Source of the DNA: Sebastes aleutianus
Taxonomy: Eukaryota; Chordata; Actinopteri; Perciformes; Sebastidae
Direction: 5' to 3'
Assembly: GCA_916700875.1 (NCBI GenBank)
Contig: CAKAKS010000013.1
Coordinates: 8,300,686-8,364,685, forward strand
Length of the DNA: 64,000 nt
Positions 17,501 through 28,215 of the stretch are shown here, one piece after another (the first letter of the stretch is position 1; each line of letters starts with the position of its first letter). Both the position numbers and the translations under genes were made by a program. The notes beneath the pieces were generated by a model, which saw only the letters and a list, made by a program, of their open reading frames with translations, was not told the origin of the DNA and ran no database searches.

Positions 17501-20500
17501 ACTCTGAGTGGATTAATACTGGAAACATAACACTGATTTATCATCTGTTACATCAACAATACTGAATACAGAGATGCTTCTGCTTTAGAGTTATAAAATA
17601 CCATACCTACTACCTGCAGGAAGAATGTAACTGAATAGTTATACACATTTGTATTACTAGTTCAGTGTCTATCCAGAACATGTCTGTTCACAACAGGCTG
17701 AATGTTTGGTCTGTGGTGTTGCTGCTTGCAGCTTTCTAGAGAACTCATCATACAAACAACTAAACACTCAACTCTGCTCTTCATTGGTCCTCAGTAATAC
17801 ACCTGATATAGTTGAGTCACACCACGACTACTCAGAAACACCGGTAGAATAAACTCTAGTTCACAGGAAAAAACACACCAAGTCTGTCTACTAGTGGTCA
17901 GAAACACTGATGAAATACACTTATCAGATGTATTAATTACCAAATAGACATATTAATCACTTGCTTTGACATAACCTGTAAAGTAGAGCCTGGATTTAAT
18001 TAGTGGAGGTATTTAGCTGGTGGTAAAGTTATAAGTTAGTATGGTAGAAACATCCACTAGTTGAGTTTCAGGTTCAGAGTGGTGCTGTCCCTGTAGACTA
18101 TCCACTCAGACTAGTTTGGTTGTAACGTTATTCTATCCAGCATCCAGCAGCAGAAGTGAAGTTCAGTCAATGAGCTGCTGTCTGTAAAGACCTGCTGCTG
18201 ATGACATGCTGGACTCAGTCTGCAGAGAACTAAAGCTCAGAGTGCTGTCACTTGTTTATTCAAAGTTTATTCATATTGTCCAAATATCACCAATCTTGAC
18301 CCTGCATGTCCTCTGGTCCTGATCGTTACACCCTCCTAGTGTGAAGTAGATTGGACTCTATTATGAAACATTTATTCTAATGTGTCTTTCTGCACTTTTC
18401 TGTTCCAACAAATATTACAATGAACATCTTCATTGTTCTTCATTCTGATGAGATTTGTGTTTGTGTGTGTGTTTACATTTCTCTTCAGCTGGCTGATCTC
18501 TCCATGGCTAATCTTCATCTGTGTCTCAGCTTCTTGTTGTTTGTCCTCCAGCTAACAGACAGACAGATGGATGTAGATTTCAACTGTTAGTAAATTATAA
18601 TCAGACACTTTATCACAGATTTAATGTGAATAAATAGATTAACTGTTCTTCTTTGTGTTTTAGTTTCAGATATTCGGTGTCTCAGATTTGTTCTCATGTT
18701 TAGTTTCAGTTGTCGTGGTTTCAGACAAATATCAGTTATGAAGATGATTAAAAGAAAGTGAGATGAAAACACAGATAAATAATTAAACAGTGATTTAGGT
18801 AATAAATGAACCTTGGTCTGCATCTCTTTCTTTAGGTTCTCCACTTCTTTCTCAGCTTCCTCCCTTTTGGTCGTCTCCTTCTGGAGCTTCTTCTCAATCT
18901 GGGAGGTAAAGAGAGAGATGAAGAGAGACATTTAGTTTCATTTAGTACTTTATTTAGTCCACATTATATCCTGATGAACTAGTTTCTGATTGGCTGGATG
19001 TTGTGATAATGTGCACATAGTTAGTCTCAGGTTTAACCTGTTTACTCTGAGCACATTCATCCAACATGAAATTAGAAAATAAGAACTTTACATTTGATCA
19101 CAGATTAGATTAAATGTGAATAAATAGATTTACTGTTTCACTTCTTTGTGTTTCAGTTATTTAGTGTCTCTGATTTGCTCTAATGGTTAGTTTGGATAAT
19201 CTTGGTTTCAGCAACAAATCAAAGTCACATGGAGAAGTTTAAACAATGATTTGGGTGAAAAGATGAACCTCAATGTTCTTGGTCTTCAGCTGCTTCAGTT
19301 CTCTCTCAGTTCCCTCTTTCTTCTGCTGCTGATCACTGAGCTGTTTGTTAAAGTGGGAGAGAGGAGAGATGAAGTAAATGTTCACATTAATGTCTGGATG
19401 AATTCTCATTGTGATCAGCTGGATGATGAAACCTGTTCATACTCAGACAGTTTGACTCAGTTTACTCTGAGTGGATTAATACTGGAAACATAACACTGAT
19501 TTATCATCTGTTACATCAACAATACTGAATACAGAGATGCTTCTGCTTTAGATTTATAAAATACCATACCTACTACCTGCAGGAAGAATGTAACTGAATA
19601 GTTCTAGAGAACTGATCATACCAACAACTAAACACTCAACTCTGCTCTTCGTTGGTCCTCAGTAATACACCTGATATAGTTGAGTCACACCACGACTATT
19701 AATTAGCAGAGTTATTTTGCCGATCGTAAAGTTATAAGTTAGTATGGTAGAAACATACACTAGTTGAGTTTCAGGTTCAGAGTGGTGCTGTCCCTGTAGA
19801 CTATCCACTCAGACTAGTTTGGTTGTAACGTTATTCTATCCAGCATCCAGCAGCAGAAGTGAAGTTCAGTCAATGAGCTGCTGTCTGTAAAGACCTGCTG
19901 CTGATGACATGCTGGACTCAGTCTGCAGAGAACTAAAGCTCAGAGTGATGTCACTTGTTTATTCAAAGTTTATTACTATTGAACAAAATATCACCAATCT
20001 TGACCCTGCAGGTCCTCTGGTCCTGATCGTTACACCCTCCTAGTGTGAAGTAGATTGGACTCTATTATGAAACATGTATTCTAATGTGTCTTTTAGAACT
20101 TTTTAGCTCCTGCAAATATTTTTGTGACAATAAACATCTCCATTGTTCTTCATTCTGATGAGAGTTATGTGTGTGTGTGTGTGTTTACATGTCTCTTTAG
20201 CTGGCTGATCTCTTCATTCTTGATCTTCAGTTGATGCTCTGTCTCCTTCAGCTCTTCATTCGTCTTCTTCATCTGTGCATCAGCTGCTTGTTTGTCCTTC
20301 AGCTAACAGACAGACAGATGAATGTTGATTTCAACTGTTAGTAAATTATAATCAGACACAGATCCACAATAAACATATATTCATCTGTTAGTGTTCCTTT
20401 TAATGTGAGAAGTGTTTGACCCTGATGTTCAGTATGAGGTCCTGGAGACCCTGGACTCTTTAACTGATCTAAAAGATATACTTTTTATTCATTGTATTCC

Positions 20501-23500
20501 TTCATTCATCTTTTATTCATTCATTATATTACCTTTTTCCTTTTGTTTTATTATTTATTAAATTATATTCTGTTAGTAGTTTATTCATGTAGTTAGTCAA
20601 ATAAACATTTAATTTACAAAGAACTTGGTTATTTGATGTGTGTGTATATGAAACAACTCAAATCACTGTTCACTGTGCCCAAGAACTCCGTAGCATCCCT
20701 GAGATCAAGAGACTCAACTGATTAATATCACATTTAGAAGTTTTTCCTGTTTTTCTAAAATTGGGTGGAGTCCTAAATTAAATAAATAAATATAAGGTTG
20801 AATTCTGATATTGAAAGTAATTGTGTAAGATATCTGAAGATGAGTTTCATCACTCTCCTTCACCTTTTACAACAATTCATGTGTTTACATTCTTTATTTT
20901 GAGTTATTAATTATAAATACATATTTTGATATGAATTATTGGTTGATTATTAATCTGCTCTTTGTAATCATGCTACAGACAGATATAAAGCTCAGTAATG
21001 TTTATTTCAAAACCATAATATTCTAATTTTGGAAGAGAAACCTTTATTGGAGAATACAAACACTAACCTCCCTGTTCTTAGTCTTCATCTCCTCCTTCAG
21101 GATCTGAACTCTGTTCTCAGCTTCATGTCTCCTCTGCTGCTCATCCTGGAACTTCTGTCTGGAGACTATCGGCCACTTAATCTGAAAGAGAGAGAGGAGA
21201 CAGAGATTAGAGACAAGATGAGAGACATGTCTCTTATTAGGGAATGTGATGATGAATATTAAATATATCTCATGGTCTGATTTGTGTGAATTTTGCATTT
21301 TAAGTAGAGTTGAGATCACTCAGCTGTTCCTGTTAGAAACTCTGCAGTTCAACAGTTTGACCAGAAAAACACATGTTATAAAAACTACCACTTACCCCAG
21401 AGGAGGAAGAACGGACTGGAGCGGCTCGGCTTCTTTCCAACTGGGGACAAATGGAGAGGTTAAGAGAAAACGTGACAACCGTCATTCCAAAAGACGTGAC
21501 AAACATCACTAAGGTAACATGCAAAACAAAACACCGGTCTCTTGTTTGAGTCCTGTGTTTGTTGGACCCACCGACCTCCCTACCCGCCCAACATAACAGG
21601 TCTTTCTCACTTTATAAGCCATATAACTAGCTCTGCAGTTAGACTTCCATCAATACACAACATGCTACAAACTCCACGTTACAACCGTCACTACAAAACA
21701 CTGCTCCTTCATGCAGGCGTGTAATATTCACACCTCGGAGAGGCAAAATGTGACACTGACATACTTTCTTCCGGTGGACAGACGGGTCTGTTACATGCTT
21801 TACCGTGAGACTGGGCTGCCCCTAGTAATACTAGTAGATGGAGATGCAGCCGCTTAGCTTGGGAGAAAAGTGAACATATATATGACCATAATGTGCACAT
21901 AACAGCAGTGAACGAGCAGCAGCACAACAGTTAACAAACTTAATCAAACGCCAGCGAGAAGAGGTAGGTCTTTAGCAGCGACTTAAATGATTCTACGGTC
22001 TGAGCAGTTTTGATATGAAGCGGTGAGCTGTTCCAGAGATTAGGGGCGGCCACTGCAAAGGCTCGGCCACCTCAGTGCTCTGACTGGAGTATGGAGGTAC
22101 AATAGTTCTGGTAGATAAGGCGGTGCCAGCCCATTTAAAACCTTAAAAACAAGCAATAAAATCTTTAAAAAATCCGGAAATGGGCAGGAAGCCGATGGAG
22201 GGAGGCCAGAACTGGTGATATGTGATCACGTTTTCTTTTTCCAGTCAGAAGGCGAGCAGCTGCATTTTATACTAACTGCAGCCGTTGAAGAGACGACTGT
22301 TGTAAACCCACATAACAAATTACTAACCGAGAGGTAATAAAAGAATCTCGAGATCCCTGGGAGACAGATAGGCTTTTACCTTGGCCAAAAGCCTTAACTG
22401 AAATCAGCTGGTTTTTACAACAGAACTAATTTGTTTGTCAAATTTGAAGGTGCTGTCAAAGATTACGCCAAGATTTATTAAGGATTGAGGGAGTTTAGAT
22501 CCAACCAAGTCCTGATATCATGTAGACAGCTAAACAAAGGCTGCAATGAGTCTTTATTGGTTGTTTTTAAAGACAAATATATTTGAATGTCATCCGCAAA
22601 ACAATGAAATGGAATATTATATTTCTTAAAAATGGAGCCGATGGGCAGCATATACACAGAAAAAAGGATAGGGCCCAGAATGGAGCCATGAGGAACCCCA
22701 CAGGTCAGAGGAATATTCGCCTAGTTGAACTGAAGAGCTCCTCTCTGACAGGTATGACCGGAACCATTTGAGGGCAGATCAAACTTAAAATGTCCTGTTC
22801 TTGTCTTTTTCTCCCTCTGCTGAAGTGATGTCCTGTTTCTTTACTTACATGTTTGCTCTTCTTCTGCTCGTTTCCCTTCGGAACCTCCATTTCCACCGTT
22901 TCATGTGTCATGAGCTGCTCTCTCTCTCTTTCTTCAGTGACACACTGATCTTCAGTTTTACTAGTTTTAGAGTGTTTTTTCTTTTCTCCTTCATCAATTT
23001 GATCCCTGCAGCTTCTCTTGGTCTCTGTGTGAAAACATAAAGACAGAGTTAATAAGTATAAAAGACATGTTCATATCACAGCATATGAGACATTTGAGTC
23101 TACAATGAGGTATAAAATGGGTTATAAAAATAAAACATCTAACAATTTGACTGATTGGAAATAAAAGTAGACATACCACCACATTTTCTATCAACATCAT
23201 AAAACCTGTGAGAATAACGTTTATTAATACATGTGTGACTTACTGATTATGATTTGTCTCCATTTCCACAAAACAAAGAGAAGCAACAGAATAAACATGA
23301 TGATCCAAACAGCCAAACTAACAGCCAAACCAGTGATGACGGGAACAGAACTGGACTGGACGTTAAAGAAATCATCTGAAAAGATAAAACACAGAATAAC
23401 ATTAATAGAAAGCTGGACCTCAGCTATTTGAAACTGAAACTAAAATCATAAATTATAAAAAAAAATATATGCTTTCTACCTGGAACCTGGATGTGTGCCT

Positions 23501-26500
23501 CTCTGGTCTGGTTGGTGTTCTTCTGTTGGACTCTACAGGTGAAGCTGTTGCTGTGTCTCTTCTCCACAGTCACTCTGCTGCTGACAGTATAGAGGTCATC
23601 AGGCTCTCTGACTGTCTCTGGAGGTCCAGCAGAGAGGAGGTTTCCCTCACCGTCCAGCCACAACACCTCAGGCTCTGGATACCAGCCTTCAGACCTGCAG
23701 TCTAACATCACTCCTCCGGTGGCTTCATCAATCCCTGCTAAAGTGATGACCGGTGAGGAGACAGCACCTGATGCCTGAGGAAACATTTAAAACAGAAGTC
23801 AGCGATACAATCACCACACGAATGATTAAATATATTGTATATAATAAATATCCTCTGCATTAGCGTTGCCTTTAAACTTATTTCTAACAGAGATGACCAT
23901 GGTTTCTATACGGCAAATAAACACAGTTGGTCCCTGAACTGATGATGAAGCTGCTTGAAGTCAAAGGGGTCACATATTTACTGCTGTCAATACTAAAACT
24001 TGAAAATTCAGAAACAGTTTGCATCGGAAAGCTGGTCTTAGATTATTGCATATCAGATTATGTGTTTGTTAAACTCTGTTAGGTGTCATATACAGTCCGC
24101 TACTCAACCTAGTGAGAAACCTTTTCTGCCCATGACATTTACAACTGAGCTGTTCTTATAAAACGTGTTTAACCCTCATTTATACTGATGTTTCATGACT
24201 GTCGTTGTGCTCTTCATCTCCCAACATCACTGGCTCACTATGACGAGCTGTTTTAACATTTAATAGTTAACCTTGACTATCCAGAATTAAAATTAGAGAT
24301 ATCTACAATTGCGTTTTGACTAGTTGTGACTAGTCAGAGTTCTTATTCCAGATATCTATAATGTCATTGTGACTAGTCAAAATGACAATTAGAGATATCT
24401 GTGGTTCAGTTCTGACTATCCTAAATAACAGTTACAGATATCTATAACCTCATTGTGACTAGTCAGAGTTGTTGTTATGACGTTGCTCATCAAGGCTTCC
24501 CATTGGATATCGGCCCAACAAAGCATCTGAACAGTGTTAGCAGAAGCTTTTGCTAACTTGGATAATTTGGTAAAGTGTGAAAGTTATTCACAGATTCAAA
24601 CTTTCCGGATCAATAACTCATAAGAGAAACATCGTTAAAACACTAACGAGGGCTCTTTCTAACCGTAGTAAAGTAGACAACGAGCTGCAAGATCATTTTA
24701 ATCCCAACAAGCCTTTAGTCCTCCAAGCTGGACACATAACATCGGTCTCTATGTGCAGATATCTGTAACGTCATTTCACCACGTCACAACTCTAATTCTA
24801 TATATCTGTAATTACATTTAGACTATCCCTAACTCCAGTTAGAGATATCTACAACGTCAGTTTGACTAGTCAAAATTTAATTTAAGATATCCAAAAAGGA
24901 CAATGTAGATATCTGCAAGATATCTCTTGAACTGGAATTTACGACTAGTCAGAATTAAATTGTAGATATCTGAAACTGGAATTACGACTGTTCAGAATTC
25001 AGTTGCAGATATCCACAGTGTGAATTGTGGATATCTGTAATGACAAACCCTTTACACATGACTGGCAAAAGTAGTTTGAATCGTACTAGTCAGAATATAT
25101 CTTGAATTAGAGTTTTGACTAGGGAAAATGACGTTGCAGATCTCTCTAATGAATATCCTGTCTAGCTATTAAATGTTAAAACGGCTGGCCATCGGCTGAC
25201 AGCTGTGTTGATCCTCCCAAAATTCTTCACAGGATGCACAGACTACACTAAACAGCACCATGATACACTATGTGTCCACTCACCAACAACAAGCTCAACG
25301 AAGGATTCTTTATTCAGTTTAGGAACGTAGCATTTGTATCTCCCCTCATCAGAAAGTTTCACTTTGGAGAGTTTCAGTGAAATGTTTCCGTGCTTCAGTT
25401 CATCAGTGAACAGTGATGTTCTTCCTTTGTAGGATGGATCTTTAACATGTACGAGGTCCTTGCCAGCACGCCACACAAAGACAGCTATAGAGTTCAGGTC
25501 GGGTCTCGTCCACTCCAACATCATGGCAGAAACATCCTCTGCAGGTTCCAGATGGCATGGCAAAATGATGTCATCGCCAACTGCTGCTACTATTGGCTGA
25601 GGTCGACCAATCAACTGAGACTGACCTGGAAAGAAATAGATATGTTAATTCATTCCTGCAGTAGGAAGGAGTTAAATATGTTCATTTCTATAAGGCTTGT
25701 TGTACATTATGATACTGTGCTAATAGCAGCAGACAGTAGTGGAATGTAACTTTACTAAAGTACTGTACTTGAGTACAATTTTGAGGTACTGGTACTTTAC
25801 TGGAGTATTTCCATTTTATGCTACTTTATGCTTCTCCTCCACTACATCTCAGACGGAAATATTTTACTCTACTACATTTGTCTGACAGCTTTAGTTACCT
25901 TGTTGATTCAGATTAATAATACAAAATATAAATAAGCTTATACATTATGATATATAACTATCGATTAAACTACCCAGCAGTATATCAAATAATACAAAAT
26001 TAGCTACACCTTTATCAACTGCAACATTGAAGTGATGAACACATTAATGCATCAAACATTTAATGTGTAGGCTATCTGCAAAATGTTCACTACAATGTAT
26101 TTAATTTGTTTTTCCTGAACAGTTTATCGTTTCAACTAAAGCACAAGTTGCTTTAGTGTTAAAAGTGATTATGTCACTTTATAATAACATCAATAACTGT
26201 AGACAACATGTGGTTATAGATGACATTGAAACACTTCAGTTTTCTGAAACAAACCAAAAGGTTCAACAATCAGTGACATCATTTTTTGTGCCAGTGTCCA
26301 AAAACACTGAACATCAGTCTTTAACCTTTCATTTAATGACATACAGTATATTGATATGATTTAGGAATTGTGTGTGATTCGAGGCATCGCTGTGTGACTT
26401 TAATAGTTTGTGTGTGAGTTACCTCTACAAGAGTGTGTTAGGAGAAGATGGAAAACCAAAACACTGAGGGGTCTGAGCGGAGACTGAAGGGACAGTCCGG

Positions 26501-27243
26501 TCCTCTGGGGAAGCATCTTAAAGCTCTGAAAATCAAATGAGAGCAGCGATACATCATATGGAAAAATATATGCTTTGGAAAGCAGCAAAATAACTAGTCC
26601 AGTAAAAAATTAAAACATGTTTTCCTTTGCATTTCTGGCTCATCTCTCTTATTCTCTTATTTAAAAAAAAAAATTAAAACATTACCATTACTACTGGAAT
26701 GTCAAAACTGACAACGTAATGTAATATAGTTGAACTTTCACTTTTGGCGACACAGACGGTCCTATAGAGAGTTCATATGAATACTATCTATGTATGGGAC
26801 AATAAAAACTGAGGTATACTTTCACTTTTCTTGCCAACAAGGCAGAGACTGCTCCTTCTGCCAGACTCGTTCAATAGTTCATCCTTCATTAGAGCCCTTT
26901 ATCTGAGCTACAAAGTCTATTGACTCCTATAAAAATTATGAAAAATGTTGCCGTCAAAACTAACAAGCGTCCATTTAAAATAATCATAAAAACCCAAGTC
27001 TGGTTGAATTTGAAATAATCAGCACAATTACTCAACATTTGAAAGACATTTCCTCGATGGTTTCAATGTTTTACACCGGATTTAAAATAGACTTAATTAT
27101 CTGTTAGAGAGTATTATACTACAGAGCCCACGACTCTGAATGTAGACCCACTTTTAATGTCGATAAAGTGATACCGTGTTTAAGAGTAGAAGTTAATTGA
27201 AACGTGTAAAATAGGCAAAAAGAAGACGACGTACCTGCTGCAT
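14246..27243 (-). CDS. BTN-like gene B: Ig V-C receptor with cytoplasmic coiled coil and lamin tail domain
   Basis: Complete gene, 19 coding exons: 27235-27243, 26423-26525, 25284-25625, 23480-23767, 23244-23375, 22849-23024, 21396-21440, 21068-21181, 20189-20302, 19269-19340, 18812-18898, 18477-18551, 17306-17377, 16851-16937, 16516-16590, 15561-15629, 15009-15194, 14621-14725, 14246-14401. Total 2307 bases, an uninterrupted 768-codon frame plus TAA. Layout: signal peptide 1-37, V domain 38-151, butyrophilin-type C domain 152-247, membrane exon 248-291, Lys/Glu linker 292-350, coiled coil 351-655, lamin tail domain about 662-762. No CaaX box at the C-terminus (ends HYH). Likely a cell-surface receptor whose cytoplasmic rod could self-associate; the LTD's partner is unknown. 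The intact frame argues against a pseudogene. Head-to-head with FcRL-2 and tail-to-tail with FcRL-1. Confidence 0.85.
14461..14521. repeat. (TTA)n microsatellite
   Basis: ATT/TTA trinucleotide run in a gene B intron, shared with 48643-48690. Confidence 0.95.
14621..14725 (-). CDS. Gene B exon: middle of lamin tail domain
   Basis: 35 codons, phase 0-0, CTACAG acceptor and GTGAGT donor. Encodes DQPLGDWRLE ... ITYTFEKSFKLKSGNTVT, closely matching lamin DQSMGNWQIK ... LTYRFPPKFTLKAGQVVT. Confidence 0.9.
15009..15194 (-). CDS. Gene B exon: end of coiled coil and start of lamin tail domain
   Basis: 62 codons, phase 0-0. First 29 residues are coiled coil (KREEAEKEVENLKKEMEDK). A Ser-rich hinge follows, then FIVVEVNQNGKDIRLMNKS, matching lamin VEEVDEEGKFVRLRNKS. 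Confidence 0.9.
15561..15629 (-). CDS. Gene B coiled-coil exon (23 codons)
   Basis: Phase 0-0, AAACAG acceptor and GTTCATC donor; LQQKEGEADGDLKELTK. A diverged member of the LxDQQ exon family. Confidence 0.72.
16516..16590 (-). CDS. Gene B coiled-coil exon (25 codons), copy 2 of tandem pair
   Basis: Phase 0-0, GTTAG acceptor and GTAAAC donor; EDKQQEAETQMKISHGEI. By eye identical to 18477-18551. Confidence 0.75.
16851..16937 (-). CDS. Gene B coiled-coil exon (29 codons), copy 2 of tandem pair
   Basis: Phase 0-0; IEKKLQKETTKREEAEKEVE. By eye identical to 18812-18898, offset 1961 bp. Confidence 0.78.
17306..17377 (-). CDS. Gene B coiled-coil exon (24 codons)
   Basis: Phase 0-0; LCDQQQKKEEAERELKEL. 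Same family as 19269-19340 and 51399-51470. Confidence 0.75.
18477..18551 (-). CDS. Gene B coiled-coil exon (25 codons), copy 1 of tandem pair
   Basis: Phase 0-0; GTTAG acceptor and GTAAAC donor. Pairs with 16516-16590. Confidence 0.75.
18812..18898 (-). CDS. Gene B coiled-coil exon (29 codons), copy 1 of tandem pair
   Basis: Phase 0-0; CTCCCAG acceptor and GTTCATT donor. Pairs with 16851-16937; heptad-like KREEAEKEVENLKKEM. Confidence 0.78.
19269..19340 (-). CDS. Gene B coiled-coil exon (24 codons)
   Basis: Phase 0-0; LSDQQQKKEGTERELKQL, AAACAG acceptor and GTTCATC donor. Confidence 0.75.
20189..20302 (-). CDS. Gene B coiled-coil exon (38 codons)
   Basis: Phase 0-0; KKTNEELKETEHQLKIKNEE, GTTAG acceptor and GTAAAC donor. 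The gene C counterpart near 52600 is broken. Confidence 0.75.
21068..21181 (-). CDS. Gene B coiled-coil exon (38 codons)
   Basis: Phase 0-0; RRHEAENRVQILKEEM, TTTCAG acceptor and GTTAGT donor. Paralogues at 11-124 and 53353-53466. Confidence 0.78.
21396..21440 (-). CDS. Gene B short exon LERSRAAPV (15 codons)
   Basis: Phase 0-0; CCCCAG acceptor and GTAAGT donor; near identical to 339-383. It directly follows the linker exon in gene B. Confidence 0.7.
21877..22790 (-). mobile_element. LINE fragment (L2/Rex1-like reverse transcriptase), degenerate
   Basis: On the minus strand, in order: LKWFRSYLSERSSSVQLGEY, a GVPHGSILGPILFSVYMLP block, FADDIQIYLSLKT (RT catalytic FADD), then a degraded C-terminal region with SPVLASLH..LPV-like text and ALNGLAPPYLPELL. 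Stops and frameshifts are present. It breaks a repeat that is continuous in gene C (GAGAAAAGTGAAC at about 54165-54177). Confidence 0.85.
22849..23024 (-). CDS. Gene B charged linker exon
   Basis: 176 bases, phase 1 to 0, rich in Lys/Glu (EGEKKKHSKTSK); paralogous to 3082-3257. Confidence 0.8.
23244..23375 (-). CDS. Gene B transmembrane exon
   Basis: 132 bases, phase 1-1. Stalk DDFFNVQSSS, about 27 hydrophobic residues (four more than gene A), then WKWRQ. Confidence 0.88.
23480..23767 (-). CDS. Gene B butyrophilin-type Ig C domain
   Basis: 288 bases, phase 1-1. SEGWYPEPEVLW signature, Cys pair in MLDC and FTCRV. Confidence 0.92.
24246..25177. mobile_element. Foldback/MITE-like element with alternating 8-bp palindromes
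   Basis: Bounded by inverted CTGTTTTAACATTTAATAG (24250) and CTATTAAATGTTAAAACGG (about 25156). The inside alternates AGATATCT and GACTAGTC palindromes every 20-40 bp, well over ten times, interrupted by a unique stretch at about 24480-24750. Lies in the gene B V-C intron. No coding capacity. Confidence 0.65.
25284..25625 (-). CDS. Gene B Ig V domain (only one)
   Basis: 342 bases, phase 1-1; ILPCHL, LEWTRPD, DEGRYKC. Genes A and C have two V exons here. The 1.5-kb intron that follows contains the 24246-25177 element instead of a second V exon. Confidence 0.9.
25728..25960. repeat. Interspersed repeat (TAAAGTACTGTACTTGAGTA family)
   Basis: Matches a very common teleost repeat containing GAGTACAATTTTGAGGTACT and CTCCACTACAT. 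A remnant of a similar start is at about 39836. Recognition from memory. Confidence 0.6.
26423..26525 (-). CDS. Gene B signal-peptide exon
   Basis: 103 bases, phase 0 to 1. Hydrophobic core LSVLVFHLLLTHS, then CRG. An internal ATG (26514-26516) is an alternative start. Confidence 0.85.
27235..27243 (-). CDS. Gene B first coding exon (Met-Gln-Gln)
   Basis: ATGCAGCAG ending at GTACGT, in frame with exon 2. The equivalent in gene A also reads Met-Gln-Gln and in gene C Met-Lys-Leu. No clear TATA box in this copy (TGTCAAT at the homologous place). Confidence 0.6.
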
Positions 27244-27691
27244 GTTGGCGGTTGGTCAGACTGAACAATATCTGTCTTAAGGTACGTAAATCATTGACAG
27301 ACTGCTGACCTTGGCTCACCCTTTTTTATCTACTGCAGAGTGCTCATGCATTATATTTAGTTTGCATTGAAAATGATGTAGTAACAGCTCATGCATTTTC
27401 TCCCTAAACTTCCACATGTAATGTATTATAAGTCACTCTCAAAACCACATTATTAGAAAAGCATTCAGGTTCAGTAGAACAATTAATTAATTATTAGAAA
27501 AGAGTTGATTTAGATTAAAGTGTGTGTGCAAAGAAACAGAATTTTGGATTAAATTTGACAACTTAATTAAAGGCTACAGATAACATTATATTAATGAATA
27601 ATTTAAACTTTAAAAAGTCTGGTGATTGGATCTGCTTTCCTACGCTCAGTTTCAGTCTGAGTGTTTTTATGATCAGCTGAACTTTGAGCCT

Positions 27692-27704
27692 GTTGCCAGG
27701 TAAC
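27692..27704. promoter_or_regulatory. X-box-like site upstream of gene B
   Basis: GTTGCCAGGTAAC, one change from the gene A palindrome, in the same conserved block (CTTTGAGCCTGTTGCCAGG) about 450 bp upstream of the gene B start. Confidence 0.35.
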
Positions 27705-27924
27705 TGATCACTAATATAAAACTATACAGCTTCAATCAAAACCATCAGGAACGATAACAATATCCTTTTGTTGTCTTAGTAATTCAAGAAAAGGGGAGCA
27801 TTCAGGAGGTAGTTGTTAGGTCTGCTATCTCACCAGCCTGTTATCACTCCCAGGGCGTCAAATATTGAGGCTTTGTCACAGCCATCGGCGTTCGGTACCT
27901 CTGCACAAGGCACCCTTTAGTCAA

Positions 27925-28215
27925 GTCAAGTCAATTTTATTTGTAAAGCCCAAAATCACAAATCACAAATTATACTCAGGGGGCTTTACAATCTGCACAG
28001 GATACGACACCCTCTGTCCTTTACAGTACGACCCTCTCATTGCTTAAGGAAAAACGTCCAGGATAGACAGACGTGCGATAGATGGTGTGTGTACAGAGTA
28101 ACAACAACAAAATGAAAATACAACATAGACAATATCCATATGACAAAAATAATACATGTAATGGGAACATAATGTGAGAAGCTGGATCCACGAGGATGTC
28201 AAGCAGCTTCCAGGC
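27925..28215. repeat. Interspersed repeat (CAATTTTATTTGTAAAGCCC family)
   Basis: Starts with TCAATTTTATTTGTAAAGCC and includes GACACCCTCTGTCC. Common percomorph repeat (recognised from memory). It leads directly into the 41-bp tandem array. Confidence 0.6.

Larger units (their letters stand above)
15778..19740. repeat. Tandem duplication of about 1.96 kb inside gene B
   Basis: The segment from GAGAACTGATCATACAAACA (15778) through the exon pair 16516/16851 recurs from about 17740 with the pair 18477/18812. A third partial start lies at about 19607. Gene C has related starts near 49883 and 51835. Offset between exon copies is 1961 bp. Confidence 0.85.
12266..21876. repeat. Segmental duplication, copy 1 (pairs with 46532-54170)
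   Basis: From the intron between FcRL D1 and D2, through D2, membrane exon, convergent 3' ends and lamin-tail/coiled-coil exons. Order and orientation match 46532-54170. Internal gains and losses differ (tandem unit, LINE). Confidence 0.85.

Noticed and set aside
24577..24768. 63-residue ORF inside the palindromic element
   Set aside because: No similarity, no splice context, lies in a transposon-like block.
24246..25177. Regular short repeats considered as a CRISPR-like or satellite array
   Set aside because: The repeats are palindromic and unevenly spaced, lie in a vertebrate intron and have inverted ends, so a foldback element fits better.
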